Assembly: GCF_963675165.1 (NCBI RefSeq)
Contig: NC_087378.1
Span: forward strand, 5,513,205 to 5,577,204
Origin: Halichondria panicea
Taxonomy: Eukaryota; Porifera; Demospongiae; Suberitida; Halichondriidae
Length of the DNA stretch: 64,000 nucleotides
Direction of reading: 5' to 3'
The notes under the pieces: generated by a model
Databases searched by the model: none
The model's input: only the letters and a program-made list of their open reading frames with translations
Told to the model about the DNA's origin: nothing
Position numbers and translations under genes: made by a program
Shown: positions 1 to 11,577 of the stretch, one piece after another
Layout: the number at the start of each line of letters is the position of its first letter
Position numbering within the stretch: position 1 is the first letter of the stretch

Positions 1-2
1 GG

Positions 3-3000
3 GCGGAAGGCGACCGCCTACTCCAGTTGGCAGGCCACTTACGAAGTAGAGCCCTGCAGGAGTGGGAGCTAATCAGCGACAGTAATAAGACAACTTACTC
101 ACTAGCTGTAAAAACTTTGAAGTGTAGACTGGATCCAGGCAGTAAAACTCTAGCAGCACAGGATTTTCGCCACACGGTCCAGTCAGAAACAGAAAGTGTC
201 GGAGACTTTATACGCAGACTAGAACGGATTTTCCGCATAGCTTATGGGCGGGATGGTATCAATGCAGAGGCCAGAGATGCCCTGTTGTACGGTCAACTAC
301 ATGAGGGGTTGCGTTATGAAATAATGAGAGCACCAGGCGTATCTGGCGTTGACTCCTACTCAGCCTTATGCATTGCAGCAAAGAGTGAGGAGCGTAGGCT
401 CCAGGAATTGAGGAAGAGGCAACAGTATCAGAAGCCACCCCCCAAGACCTTCCCAGCTAGAGGATACGGGTTTACCAACACCTTCAATGAGAAGAGACGT
501 GATGGTAAGAGCGACAAGCATACCTGTTTTGTATGTGATCAACCCGGTCATTTTGCCAACAACTGCCCCTCTAGACGCACAGAGAGCCGAGGTAGAAATC
601 TACTGGGCAGCCAGAAATCAGCCCCGATGCAGACTATAAGTGGGTTAGAACCTGAGGCATCTGATAGGATGGAGGACATGTTAGAAATGCTTCTCTCTGA
701 CTCGGACGGAGAACAGGTTCAACTGGTACAGGTGCGAGACAAGGGTAGTAGTGCTAAAGGAGCCACAGTCCAGATTCAAGGAGTCCCAGCAGTAGGTGTG
801 CTAGATAGTGGCTCCGACCTAACCATTATAGGGGCTGAGTTGTTCACGAAAGTAGCACTAGCAGCACGTCTACATAAACGAGATTTTAAAAAGGCTGATA
901 AGATCCCTAGAACCTATGACCAGAGAACCTTCTCATTGGACGGACGTCTAGATCTAGACATAGAGTTTGCGGGAAAGAGCATGAACACCCCAGTGTACGT
1001 TAGGAAGGAAGCACAAGACCAGCTTCTCCTTTCTGAAGGTGTATGTAGACAGTTAGGTCTTATCACCTACCATGCAAGAGTAGAGCCTTTTAGACAACTA
1101 CTTAAGGACCCCCACGGTAGCAGTACTGACGAGAGAGTAGCACAAGTACCCATTGTTAGAGTACACCTAGTACAGTCAGTCAATATGCTGCCGCACCAGA
1201 GCCTTGTTGTTCCGGTCCAGACGGATGCACATTACGGTAGTGAATATGTGTTACTGGTAGAGTCCTCTAATGAGCTCAGAGAAACCACTGGAGTTCACGT
1301 AGAAGACGCCCTAATCAACACTTCTTGCGACGGTTTAGCCTATCTTATTCTGTCTAATCCTAGTGGTGTATCTTGTCAGATAGAGGTGAATGCATGTCTT
1401 GGAGTCGTACAGCAAGTTGCGCTGGTTGACCCAGACATGGAGAAACTGGATGGCCCCTCTGTAAGCCGAGTAGAGGGTCACCATCCAGCAGAACACGACA
1501 ACGCTGGCCCGAGGAAGCAGAAACTATTAGCTATCATAAAGAAGCCGGAAATCCTGAATGAGCAACAGTCGACTGAGTTTGAGACATTCCTGACCCAACA
1601 TCATGATGTCTTTAGCTTAGAAGATGGGGAAAGAGGCAAGACCAGTCTGACCGAGATGACAATCCTGACCGGAGACTCCCCACCACAGAGAGTACCAGCA
1701 CGGAGGATGCCATTAGCAGTTCGTCGAGAGGTGGCCACGCAACTGAGAAATATACAGAAGACAGGGGTAGTACGTCCATCAGCCAGTGCATGGTCAAGCC
1801 CGGTAGTAATGGTCAAAAAGAAGGATGGGACGCAGCGCTTTTGCGTAGACTACCGTGCACTAAACGCAGTAACAAAAGCAGACACCTTTCCACTCCCTCG
1901 CATTGACGACCTGCTGGACCAGTTGGGCAACTCCAGGTTTTTCACAACACTAGATTTAGCCAGCGGATATTGGCAAATCAGGCTCTCCCAGAGCTCCCGA
2001 GAGAAGACAGCCTTCGCTGTCCCACACGGGCTATTTGAGTTCCAAGTGATGCCCTTCGGGCTCACAAATGCCCCAGCGGTCTTCCAAAGGCTGATGCAGC
2101 AAGTACTGGCAGGATTGAATCCTGAGCAAGGCCCTGATTTTGTAAAAGTCTACATCGACGACATATTGGTATTCTCCCCGTCGCTAGCTGATCACTTAGA
2201 TCACTTGCAACAGGTGTTAGGGCGCATTAGGAATGCCGGGCTGAAGCTAAAGCCCAGCAAGTGCCATTTCATTGCTAAGGAAGTACAGTATCTGGGGCAC
2301 TGCCTGACTCCTGAGGGACTAAAGCCCAACCCCGCTACAGTGTCTGCTGTGAAGGAATTCCCTCAACCAACAAATTTAAAGGGGGTTCGCCAATTTCTTG
2401 GACTAAGTTCATTTTATCGGAGGTTCATTAGAGGCTTTGCAACAGTAGCTCAGCCCTTGCATCAATTAACACGGAAGGGAGTACACTTTAGATGGGGTTC
2501 AGAGTGCCAGCAGGCGTTTGCAATGTTGAAAGATCTACTCACATCTGCTCCAGTGCTGACTTACCCACGAGTGGAGGATCCATTCATTCTTGAAACGGAT
2601 GCAAGTATTCTTGGTCTAGGGGCTATTCTATCCCAGTGCCAGGAGGATGGCCAAACCCACCCTGTAGCGTATGCCAGTCGCTCACTCAACCAAGCAGAGC
2701 GAAATTATGGAATCACGGAACTAGAGACTCTCGCAGTAGTGTGGGCCGCAACCCATTTTAGAGCTTATCTTTACCGGAACAAAGTCACGGTATACACAGA
2801 CCACTCTGCGGTTAAGGCAGTGTTGAAGGCACCTAATCCCTCCGGGAAACATGCCAGGTGGTGGACCCGGGTGTATGGGTCGGGGATTGAAGAAGTAGAT
2901 ATTGTGTACCGTCCTGGCAAGCAATGTGCGAACGCTGATGCATTATCTCGAAGTCCCATCGGGCGCACTGCGGACACAATCGAGAATGACCCTGTGGTAA

Positions 3001-3323
3001 CCAAGGTGACTGCTACGGAATTACAGAAGTCCGGAACGATCCCAGAGCTTCTGACAGCAGATCCAGAATTTTCTGGAGTAACGTCATCATTCGGCAGTGA
3101 ACAACGGAAGGACTCTAACCTCATTGCCACATTCAACTTTCTGGAAGAACAAGTGTTACCAGAAGACCCCTCGAAAGCGAGGAAGATCGCCTTGCAAGCA
3201 CCGTTGTTTGCCGTCGTTGAGGACGTCCTGTATCACCTCGACCCCAAACCTTCTTGCCGACGAAGAATCGTGGTGCCAAAACACATGACAAGGGTTTGTT
3301 GGACAAGACCCATCGCAGTCTGA
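3..3323 (+). pseudogene. gag-pol N-terminal part of gypsy polyprotein (gag, protease, RT, RNase H)
   Basis: The frame is open from base 3 with no genuine upstream Met in the window. Gag is followed by a CCHC zinc knuckle at 525-566 (Cys-x2-Cys-x4-His-x4-Cys), which binds the RNA genome. The retropepsin active site LDSGSD is at 801-818. The reverse transcriptase has YIDD at 2151-2162 and downstream thumb sequence. The RNase H domain has its first Asp at 2598-2600 and a TDH motif near 2802. The frame ends at 3323 because about one base is missing near 3288-3290; integrase continues in the next frame. Apart from this shift the frame is uninterrupted, so the copy is fairly young. Confidence 0.93.
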
Positions 3324-4636
3324 TGGGAGGCCACTTCTCGGGTCAAAGATTGCATAACACCCTCTCCAAGAATTGGTGGTGGGAAGGTATGTACACAGAT
3401 GCAATGAAGTTTGCACATGGTTGCCCGGAATGCCTCACAGTGAAGGGAAGTGGAAGACATCAGCCACCACCCTTACGTCCGATTCAGGTTTGCAGGCCCT
3501 TCCAGATACTTGGAGTCGACGTCATGGACCTACCGAAGACAAGTAACGGCAACAAACATGTATTGGTATTCCAGGATTACTTCACAAAGTGGCCCATGGT
3601 TTATGCAATACCAGACCAGAAAGCCCATCGGATCGTGGATATTTTGGCCAAGGAGATTGTGCCTACCGTAGGAGTGCCAGAATGCTTGTTGTCGGATAGG
3701 GGTACAAACCTCCTGTCCCACCTCATGATGGATGTGTGTAAAGCGCTCGGTATAACCAAGCTGAACACGACAGCATACCACCCTCAATGCGACGGACTGG
3801 TCGAACGTTTTAATCGAACGCTCAAATCTATGTTGCGGAAACATGCCTCTCGCTATGGGAAGGAGTGAGATCGTCATCTGTATGGGCCCCTCTGGGCATA
3901 TAGAAATACGCCACATGAAAGTACGGGCGAGAAGCCATCGTTTCTTTTGTATGGTATAGACTTGCGTTCCCCTGTAGAAGCTGAGTTGTTAGCCCCTGAG
4001 CCTCACCTCCCATACTCGGTGGCAGATTACAGGGAACAACTTGTTCAGACTCTGTCAACTTCAAGACATTTGGTGGAAGAGATGATGCGTAAGGCCCAGC
4101 ACCGATATAAAACTCAGTTCGACAAGAAAGCTCGTCAACGTCACTATCGAGTCGGAGATTGGGTTATGGTGAAATTCCCTCAAGAAGAGCAAGGCAAGCT
4201 GAGAAAGTTATCTCATCCGTGGCATGGGCCCTATCGCGTGGTTGAACGTAGAGATCCTGATATATCTGTTTCTAAGGTGTATCACCCCCAAGAAGGTGCG
4301 ATCCAAGTACATCAAGAGAGAATTTGTTTCTGTCCACCTGAACTACCTGCCGGATATTTTTGGTACGGTACTCGTCGCCATGCCATTGGTAGACCCCCGA
4401 AATGGGTCCAAGCGTTGTTACAGAAGGGCACTGTCCCAGACGAAAACTCTGCTGAATCCCTGGGCGACCCAGGCAAAGTGCCCCTCGGTGACCCAGGCGA
4501 AGTGCCTGCTGAATCCCTTGGTGACCCAGATGAGTTTTCAGCTTATTATCCCTTTCTAGGTGACCAGACTGAGCCGGCTGCGGACCAATTACGACCTCGC
4601 ACTGACGGTCGCTACTCCCTACGGGAACGAGTATGA
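3290..4636 (+). pseudogene. Integrase C-terminal part of gypsy polyprotein, with internal stop
   Basis: This frame starts where the previous one fails. A zinc-binding His-His-Cys-Cys region lies at about 3300-3440. The catalytic DDE triad reads as Asp at 3518-3520, Asp at 3695-3697 and Glu at 3803-3805, with the usual spacing. A TGA at 3866-3868 interrupts the frame, after which integrase-like sequence continues in the same frame to 4636. The tail (about 4440-4540) contains repeats rich in GDP, Glu and Pro, and the protein ends in a basic stretch typical of gypsy C-termini. With a frameshift and a stop, this copy cannot make full-length polyprotein. Confidence 0.92.
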
Positions 4637-4692
4637 GCCCCGGAACGACTGATTTGCCGAAGCTCGGGTCGATCTTCTCGTGAGGGGAGGAG

Positions 4693-4875
4693 TGATGTAA
4701 CAAAGTGATGTAACGATGAACGCTATAGTAATAGTACTTTGTTATTAGGTACACCCACTTAGTGTGGGTGTACATAGTTGACTTCCTATTTATGATGTTG
4801 TGCGCATGCGTGTAGAGAGTCTTGCCATGTGGAAAATGAACGTTAATGATCAAGAGTGATTGAGCTATTTAACAG
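4693..4875 (+). repeat. Probable start of the 3' LTR
   Basis: Sequence begins TGATGTAAC immediately after the purine tract, as expected for a 3' LTR. It contains a palindromic GTACACCCAC/GTGGGTGTAC stretch at about 4751-4774. The 5' LTR is outside the window, so the right LTR boundary cannot be fixed by comparison; it may run on into the tandem repeats at 4876. Confidence 0.5.
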
Positions 4876-5586
4876 GTATACTTTTTCATTAGAGGGTATA
4901 CTCACTCTTTCATTAGGGGTATACTTTTTCATTAGGGTATACGCTTTCATTAGGGGGTACACTTTTTTATTAGGGTATACTCTTTTCATTAGGGATATAC
5001 TTTTTCTCATTGGTATTATACATGAGAAGGGTGTACTTGTAATCTCAAGTTCTGAGACTTATATCGCAAAGTCAAAGCCAGTTGTGCGTTGACCTCGAGA
5101 ACAAGCCGCTCACGATATCGAGGCTAGTACAAGCGAGTACAAGAGCTGACTTTTGATCGTATCTCTGCTTTTTAACAAGATTGGCGAAATAAAAATTGAC
5201 CCCCCCTGCAAAATAACATTTTAAAACTTACAGACACTAAAACTAGACTTGAAGTAGTCTGAAAGAGAAGTTTGACCTATTTAGTGACCTAAGTGGTTCC
5301 AGCTAGCCTTCTTCTTTGAATTTCTTCTGTGTTCAGGTCAGGGGTCTTCTGGAAATGGTCATCGATTTATCAGGGGTCCATTAATAAGGGCTCCATTATT
5401 TTCAGCGGAAATTATACACCCTATTGAATAATGTTCTCCCTAATTAAAAGTATACTGCTCTCATGCAAAAATATATACCCTAGAAAAAAGTGTACACCCT
5501 AATGAAAAAGTATACCGTATGAAAAAGTATACCCCCTAATGAAATAGTATAAGCTTACCCCCTAATGCAAAAAGTATACCCCCTTG
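4876..5586. mobile_element. Foldback-like element with tandem-repeat arms
   Basis: The left arm (about 4876-5021) is a string of degenerate units of the type GGGTATACTTTTTCATTA. The right arm (about 5400-5586) is a string of the reverse complement, TAATGAAAAAGTATACCCCC. The two arms are therefore long inverted repeats made of short direct repeats, the structure known from foldback elements. The interior (about 5065-5315) holds one half of the palindromic element seen complete at 8912-9342. No coding sequence is present. Confidence 0.7.
5065..5315. repeat. Right half of the 431-bp palindromic MITE family
   Basis: Aligns by eye to about 9085-9330, sharing the CTCGA-aACAAGCCGCTCA core, the TTTTGATxGTATCTCTGCTT stretch and the AAGTGGTTCCAGC end. 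The left inverted arm is missing, so it is a solo arm or was truncated by a neighbouring insertion. Confidence 0.75.
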
Positions 5587-5836
5587 AATTATGTCACTAA
5601 TATAGCGCCATAGCTATTATGTGCATATAATAATATTATTATATAAAGCAAGCAAATATCAAAATCAAAGTGTATACTTCTCTAAGATGCTCATAAGCTC
5701 TGACATCAGTTTTCTGACATCCATCAGTTTTGTCTAGATATAAAATACTGTTTGTTCACATAGATCTAGGGTATAGCTATACATGTACTTAGCATCAAAC
5801 AAAACTACTTTGAATACTTTCAGAGTTCAGCTCAGT

Positions 5837-8806
5837 TCATTTATTATCCTTCAAAAGCTTATTAAGATTCTTGTAAAGTTCTTGATCTGTAGCTTCATCG
5901 GTTTTTTCGTTATTAGTTTGTTTATCTTTTTGATCATCTTTAAGAGTGGTTAAAAGATTTTCTAGGGTGTCTATTGCCTCTTCCTTCCAAGCTGCATCAC
6001 TTTGTACAGAAAGTACATTCTCAGCTGGTTCATCTTCAAACTCATCTATAAATTCACGATACTCAGCTGGTAGTGTGGAATCTGTCAAGGGTATTTCTAT
6101 TGATAGGCTACTCATTGATGAAGCAGTTTGAGTCAGTGAGGTTTCTAGCTCTTGCAGTAATTCATTATTCGATTCAACAGCTGCGACATCAGACCTGCAA
6201 TTAAAAATTGCTCCGTACTGTGTTCCAATTTTGCAATCACCATAATTCTTATACGCTCCATTGGCTGAATTTTCAATATCTTTCAGCTTAATAACACCCC
6301 GAAGTCTTTTCCTTCCCCTTGGTTTCAGTAGTGCACTCCTCTGTGCCCTACATTGTTGATTTTTGTCGTCAATAGACACTAATACCGTCACTGACTTACT
6401 TTTCGTAGGACAAACAATAGGAATACATGTCGTATCGCGATCATCTAGAGTGTTTTTATATAGTTTTCGTGTTTTTCTTTGTCGTCTTAACATTGAATAA
6501 GATAATAGGTCAATTTCACCCATTCTTCTATTCACTTTTGCTCGCAAATAGCATTTATTATTATTGCTCCACTTGTCTATATCAACTCTTTTGATTTTTG
6601 AACAACTTATGCTTGGCTCATCTGCCCGAAAAGCATTCTCCTGTATTGTATTAATATTGTCACTATTATCGCAAATGATACGAGACAGTGAAGCATCCTC
6701 AAGAGTTTTCCTTTGATCAGCACTGAATAAAGCAGACTCAGGGTTTTCATAGTAGAAGCGATCACCATCTCGTAGGGCTTCAAATGTTTTGGCAAAAATG
6801 CAGGCGAACGTAGCTCCCAGCAAACCACCAGATACATGCTCCTCAGCTAGGCCTCCGACCCAGAGATCAACGGTTTCAAGAGTGCCATACGTTTGCAAAA
6901 GACGGACTTTAGTGAGATCGTTCATAAATTCGCTGGATATGTTACATTCTCTCTTTGCCCATCTTTTCCAAGTATAGTACGGTGGCAGTCCATGATCACG
7001 CCCTCGCTGGATGTTGAGTGCTGCAAGATCCATTCCAACAGAAACATTTGTTTGGAAAAGATGGTTGGTGAGAATGTCATTCACAAATTCGTCTACGCTA
7101 CGTGCAGGTCTTTTAAGAAGGCCACGAAGAATAGGATCAGTACCGCCGCTTAATGTGTATTGAATAGGATTAAAGAAAGTATCCAGTAGACTCAAAGGCC
7201 CAATACTCAATGGTGTGTTATTCTCATCGAGTCGCTCGAAGAATGGATTGATCTGACTGTGTCCAAATCGAAAAGCTGCTGCTGCAAAAGCGTTAGGAAT
7301 GGTTGGATCGACATTAGATTTGTAACCTGTGTATGGCTTAATGACAGACATTGCACTTCCTAATAAAAGTGGCAAGTAGTCCTTGAAAGTGATTTTTTGA
7401 ATTTCTGCACCAACAATAGCACGTGCTTTTTGAAATAACACATCAGGACTTGTTCCAGGGTTACTTTGCCTGATTTCAAATACAATTCGATTGTGTTCTC
7501 TCAACCATATTGTGTGCATTATTGTCAGAGCTGTCTGCTCATTCACTCTCACATCTCCAGCCAGGAAACAATTTGGCCCCGATCCCATGCATTCAACAAG
7601 TTTTTTCGTGGCGCTATTGACAATAGGAAGTGAGACTCCTCCATTTTCTGTAAACAAAAATGTTATTAGGATAATTTGATTGTGAGCTAACATATACATG
7701 CGCACATGTAGCTAATAGTATGTATAAAGAAGCATTAAACTGCTGTTAGTGAATTTAAGCTTACCTGGAATGTTAGGTCCAGTTCGCAGTAGCCCAGTTC
7801 TAGTATCTTGAACTGCCTCAAATACGTCTTGACTCGAGCCGTATACTTGAGAGGCATCAATGAAAGAGGTCAGATCATTTATTTGTTGCCGTGGGCGTAC
7901 TTCACCATTTGCTCCTCCACTATCACAAGCTGGAATGCTTCGAGGGAATTCAATACACACTTGATTTCCAAAAATTGGATCACTTGTAGGAACTAATATT
8001 GGGGCACATTTATCTGTATTTTCACATCCTTCACACAATGATCGACTTTCATCATGAAAAAATGGAGCAAGACCTAAGTCGTGATCCATAAACTGACCCC
8101 ACTGCATAATAAGATGAGTATTATCATTGTTGACTAATGGCTGGTCTTGAATCACATTCAAGCTAATAATCCGAGGGCTGGGATTTGGTGGCTGGAATGG
8201 TCCTCCATTGAATAGTGAATTTCCTTCACTTTGCATGGTTCCACGAAGCTGACTAAATCCATCTTCGTACTGTGGCTCAATTAGTCGGCGGAAAGCAGTT
8301 GTAGAAGATCCAAGCAATGGTTTTTCAAGGTTGTTGCATATACCGGTTACTGTTCGCATTGTTTTCATGGTAGGGAGGTTGCAGGAAGGCGGTTTGGTAC
8401 ATGTTGCATGCTCATACATCTTAGCAACCTCATCTTTGGTAAGAATAGATCCAGGTCTACTCATCAGTACTTTCGCTATCTCTTCTGCTTTTGCAAGGTT
8501 ATCTATGTCTGTCATCTCTCTCCTTTCATTTTCCAGAATGCTTCTTTCAGCCTTGTGAATTAGTTTTTCGAACTTGAGTCTTGCTTTTCCTTGCTTTATA
8601 GCAAGTGGTGAGGCACGTTTGAAAGCATTTAGGAGCTCACTAGATGTTGTTGCACCGTCTGGAGCCTTGCTGTGTTGTGCTAGCGCTGCTATGCTTAGTT
8701 CTTCCCTCTCCACATCCTGAATAGCAGCGTTGATCAGCTCCTCTCGCTCTAAAGCATTTATTGAGCATATGCTAGCTGCAAGGAGCAGTACAAGAATTCC
8801 CCTCAT
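5837..8806 (-). CDS. Secreted animal heme peroxidase (peroxidasin/MPO superfamily)
   Basis: Two exons: 8806-7765 and 7647-5837, with a 117 bp GT-AG intron; the joined frame encodes 950 residues. Residues 1-18 look like a signal peptide (hydrophobic core LVLLLAA), so it is secreted or luminal. Family hallmarks are the distal heme site GQFMDHD (Asp241, His242), a calcium-loop-like SFIDASQVYG near 314-323, LREHNR at 396-401 (catalytic Arg397), and the proximal histidine His477 in FRFGHS. The chemistry of the family is hydrogen-peroxide-dependent oxidation of halides, phenols or tyrosines. There are no LRR, Ig or VWC domains, so it is not a full peroxidasin. After about residue 690 comes a roughly 260-residue tail with no recognised domain, basic then acidic and ending in Lys/Asp-rich sequence. 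A TATA-like TATAAAAA (minus strand, 8857-8850) lies about 45 bp before the ATG. Confidence 0.93.
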
Positions 8807-8849
8807 ACTTGTACTGTAGCTTGAATAAACGTCCGTACTTGGAGAAGGG

Positions 8850-8857
8850 TTTTTATA
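8850..8857 (-). promoter_or_regulatory. Candidate TATA box of the peroxidase gene
   Basis: The minus strand reads TATAAAAA about 45 bp upstream of the peroxidase ATG at 8806. This spacing would give a very short 5' UTR. It is a motif match only. Confidence 0.4.
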
Positions 8858-8911
8858 CAGTCATTTTAAGTTTGCGCATGCGCACTTTACACACAAGCAT
8901 CAATACCAGAC

Positions 8912-9342
8912 CAGAGGAGGCTGGAACCACTTGACCTTAGCTAATTAAGGTCACTAATTGGATTTATCCAAACTTTTCTTGCAGACTACTTCAAGCCTAG
9001 TTTTTAGTGTCTATCAGTTTAAAACGTTATTTTTCAGGGGGGGTCAAATTTTATTTTTGCCAATTTTGCTCAGAAGCAGAGATACAAGCCTCAAAGCCAG
9101 CTACACAGTGACCTCGAAAACAAGCCGCTCATGACATCGAGGCTAGTACAAGAGCAAGACTTTTGATTGTATCTCTGCTTCTGAGCAAAGTTGGCGAAAA
9201 TAAAATTTGACTCCCCCTGAAAAATAACGTTTTAAACTGATAGACACTAAAAACTAGGTTTGAAGTAGTCTGCAAGAGAAGTTTGGATAAATCCAATTAT
9301 TGACCTTAATTAGCTAAGGTCAAGTGGTTCCAGCCTCCTCTG
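8912..9342. mobile_element. 431-bp palindromic MITE with 9-bp target-site duplication
   Basis: Begins CAGAGGAGGCTGGAACC and ends with its reverse complement; the inverted arms extend about 160-190 bp each, so the element folds into one long hairpin. It is flanked by the direct repeat ATACCAGAC at 8903-8911 and 9343-9351. Long terminal inverted repeats plus 9 bp duplications are the signature of Mutator-like (MULE) non-autonomous elements; that superfamily assignment is inference. Confidence 0.9.
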
Positions 9343-9359
9343 ATACCAGACAACCGGAA

Positions 9360-9420
9360 ATTTTTCTTGAGGTGCAAAATTTCGCGTTTTTCGAGGGCAG
9401 AGCAGCGCGAAAATAATTAT
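9360..9420. repeat. Fragment of a dispersed GTGCAAATTT / TTTTTCGAGGGCAGAGCAG repeat
   Basis: The segment shares its core (TTTTTCGAGGGCAGAGCAG) with the MITE at 31877-32107. Only one end is recognisable here. Confidence 0.5.
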
Positions 9421-9443
9421 GTAGAGCTAATCTTCATGTAGTA

Positions 9444-9539
9444 TAGCCTCGGTCCCAGGCCGATTTTTTTTTAATAGAACGAAGTTGAAAAGGCGACCTA
9501 GCGTTCAATTGGAGACGGATCGGCCGGGGGTCGAGGCTA
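9444..9539. mobile_element. 96-bp MITE of the TAGCCTCG family with 9-bp duplication
   Basis: Starts TAGCCTCGGTCCCAGGCCG and ends with an imperfect inverse, CGGCC...TCGAGGCTA. The target duplication CATGTAGTA is at 9435-9443 and 9540-9548. The ends match those of the elements at 14983, 31677, 53201 and 62796. Confidence 0.85.
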
Positions 9540-9761
9540 CATGTAGTAATGACTATTAATTTAGCTATATAAGACAATTATTTTTGCATGTGACAATTTT
9601 CATGTAGACGTGAGCCTTAGGTTTTGTTCAATCCTTTTTTTGCGAGTTCATACTTTTGTTGCCTTGGGATTCCATGCATAGTTACAGACTGCATTCTCAT
9701 GGCACATCTTATAATTATGGGGAATTAGTCCTGCATTGACTTTACTAACAACAGTTACAAC

Positions 9762-9845
9762 CATGCAGAGGAGGTACGACATGCGTGCCTTGATAGCAAT
9801 CCTAATTGCATGCTAAATCGAGGCACGCGTGTCGTACTTCCTCTA
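9762..9845. mobile_element. 84-bp palindromic MITE with 9-bp duplication
   Basis: The inverted ends are GCAGAGGAGGTACGACATGCG and CGTGTCGTACTTCCTCT. The direct repeat AGTTACAAC flanks it at 9753-9761 and 9846-9854. The terminal CAGAGGAGG is shared with the 431-bp element at 8912. A related fragment lies at about 31760-31785, inside the 31184-32368 interval. Confidence 0.8.
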
Positions 9846-10554
9846 AGTTACAACTATAGCAATTAAGTCATGCATGAAATTCCGAGTGTATAGGGAAAGT
9901 TTCTTTCAAGTGGTACGCACAATTACATAATACCTTTATTTGGACAAACAAAACCCACATTACTGTTACATGGGGCTAAACAAACAACAGGGCAAAATCA
10001 ACCATGCCATAATAATTATGGAGGAAAAACCAAATGGTGCCATTGAGTAAGTGTTCCAGGAAATGGCACTGTGCTGTATAGATGACATACAAGGAAACAG
10101 GTTGCTGCATTCAGGGCCAGCATGACTGCATGCATGGGAATTCGCTCATGGGACTAACTAGACAAATTATAGAACGTGTGAGTTTCAACGTCCTATGCTT
10201 GCTTCCACATCCTGAGCAAAAGACATGACACAGCTTGCTTTCCTGGACACGATAGGATAGACACCTGCAAATACAGATGATTTATAAAAAAAACACAAGC
10301 AGATAATCAAACAAAAAACGCATAGAGCATTCACCCTGTGCGTTAAGCTTCATCGCACAGTGCCAAATGGATTGTTTTTCTCTTCTCCTGCAAGGTGATG
10401 TCATTGTGTTTAGCAGCATGCATTTCAGAAACAGGCAGTACGACTTTAAGTGTGACCAATAAAAAACTCAAAGGAGGACTGATAAAATTATTCATTTTCA
10501 TCATTTTCATTGAAGCGTACCTGATACAACAATGCTAATACCAGAAGTTATATA

Positions 10555-10925
10555 CAGTAGACTCTCGCTATTCCGGCTCTCTAAAGTACGGTCGATATGC
10601 CGGCCATTTGGTTTGGCAGGGACTGCTAGCTAGATGTTTACTGCACAAAACTTGCCCTGAAATGCGGCCAACTCGCTATTCCGAGTACTGGCTGCCCCAA
10701 ACTAGTGATTTACATACGTTTATTACGACCAGATATGACGTTGTGGGTGTGGTTTGGCAGATAAAATTAGAGAGCATAACATTATCCTCGAGACATGCAG
10801 AAGCAAAATTAGTCATCGAGGTACGGTCGTTTTTAAGTCGCGGCTATTTTCTGAAATGCGGCCACCTCGCTATTCCAAGCTGCACTAGCTGTCCCAAGGG
10901 TGGCCGGATTAACGAGAGTCTACTG
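10555..10925. mobile_element. 371-bp pogo/Tigger-like MITE inserted in the WDR1 pseudo-exon
   Basis: The ends are CAGTAGACTCTCGCTATTCC and GGATTAACGAGAGTCTACTG, flanked by TA on both sides (10553-10554, 10926-10927). The CAGTAGA...TCTACTG ends with TA duplication are typical of the pogo/Tigger branch of Tc1/mariner. It has no transposase frame. A second, one-ended copy is at about 25740-26073. Confidence 0.85.
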
Positions 10926-11577
10926 TAATATATATAACACTGCATGAATTAATGTCACCTTCGCGAAAAGTAACAATTAATTAAGTAACTATATACATGG
11001 AATCGATCTATACACTTTGGAATACAACTTAAGTTTACAAACATGAGATATGACATACATGTAACTTGTGTTGATACATGGCATGAACATACTTTAGGGG
11101 TTAGGGTAGGGTAAATTAATTATGTATAATAATTATGTATACTATAATATTTTTTATGAGCATACCTTTCCTCAGACATCCACCTCAGGCTCAGAGGAGG
11201 TTTGACTCTCATCTGTGGCCAAAAGGACATTCAGGTTAGTATAACGACGATAGCCAGACCACCGCACCCCATAGCTGGACCAGATAGGTTCCGATCAGGT
11301 ATGTTAACAAAACAGCAAATAAGTGCCTATTTTCGTATGACGGGAAATTTGGTTAGCGTTTTAATTTGACGATTTGGCTAATTTTACCGAATTCACCAAT
11401 AATTATATTAAAACTAAGTAGCAGACGCATGCATGTCATTGACATAGAAGCCACGCATGAGAGGCAAAAATTGTCAATTTGGTTCAAATGGCTTATCGTA
11501 TAGTGGGATAATTTCGGAAATTTCGAAATTGAAAGCTACGAAATTATTCTACCGCAATAGGTTCAACGTCCCTATCT

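Larger units (their letters stand above)
1..4692 (+). mobile_element. Ty3/gypsy LTR retrotransposon, internal region, 5' truncated by window edge
   Basis: The domain order gag, protease, reverse transcriptase, RNase H, integrase is that of the Ty3/gypsy superfamily (Metaviridae). The reading frame is already open at the left edge, so the 5' LTR, primer binding site and start of gag lie outside the window. A purine-rich tract at 4682-4692, directly before TGATGTAAC, fits the polypurine tract that primes plus-strand synthesis. The copy is inactivated by a frameshift near 3288-3290 and a stop at 3866-3868. Confidence 0.95.

Noticed and set aside
10608-10928. 106-codon plus-strand frame
   Set aside because: Lies entirely inside the 371-bp pogo-like MITE and shows no transposase motif.
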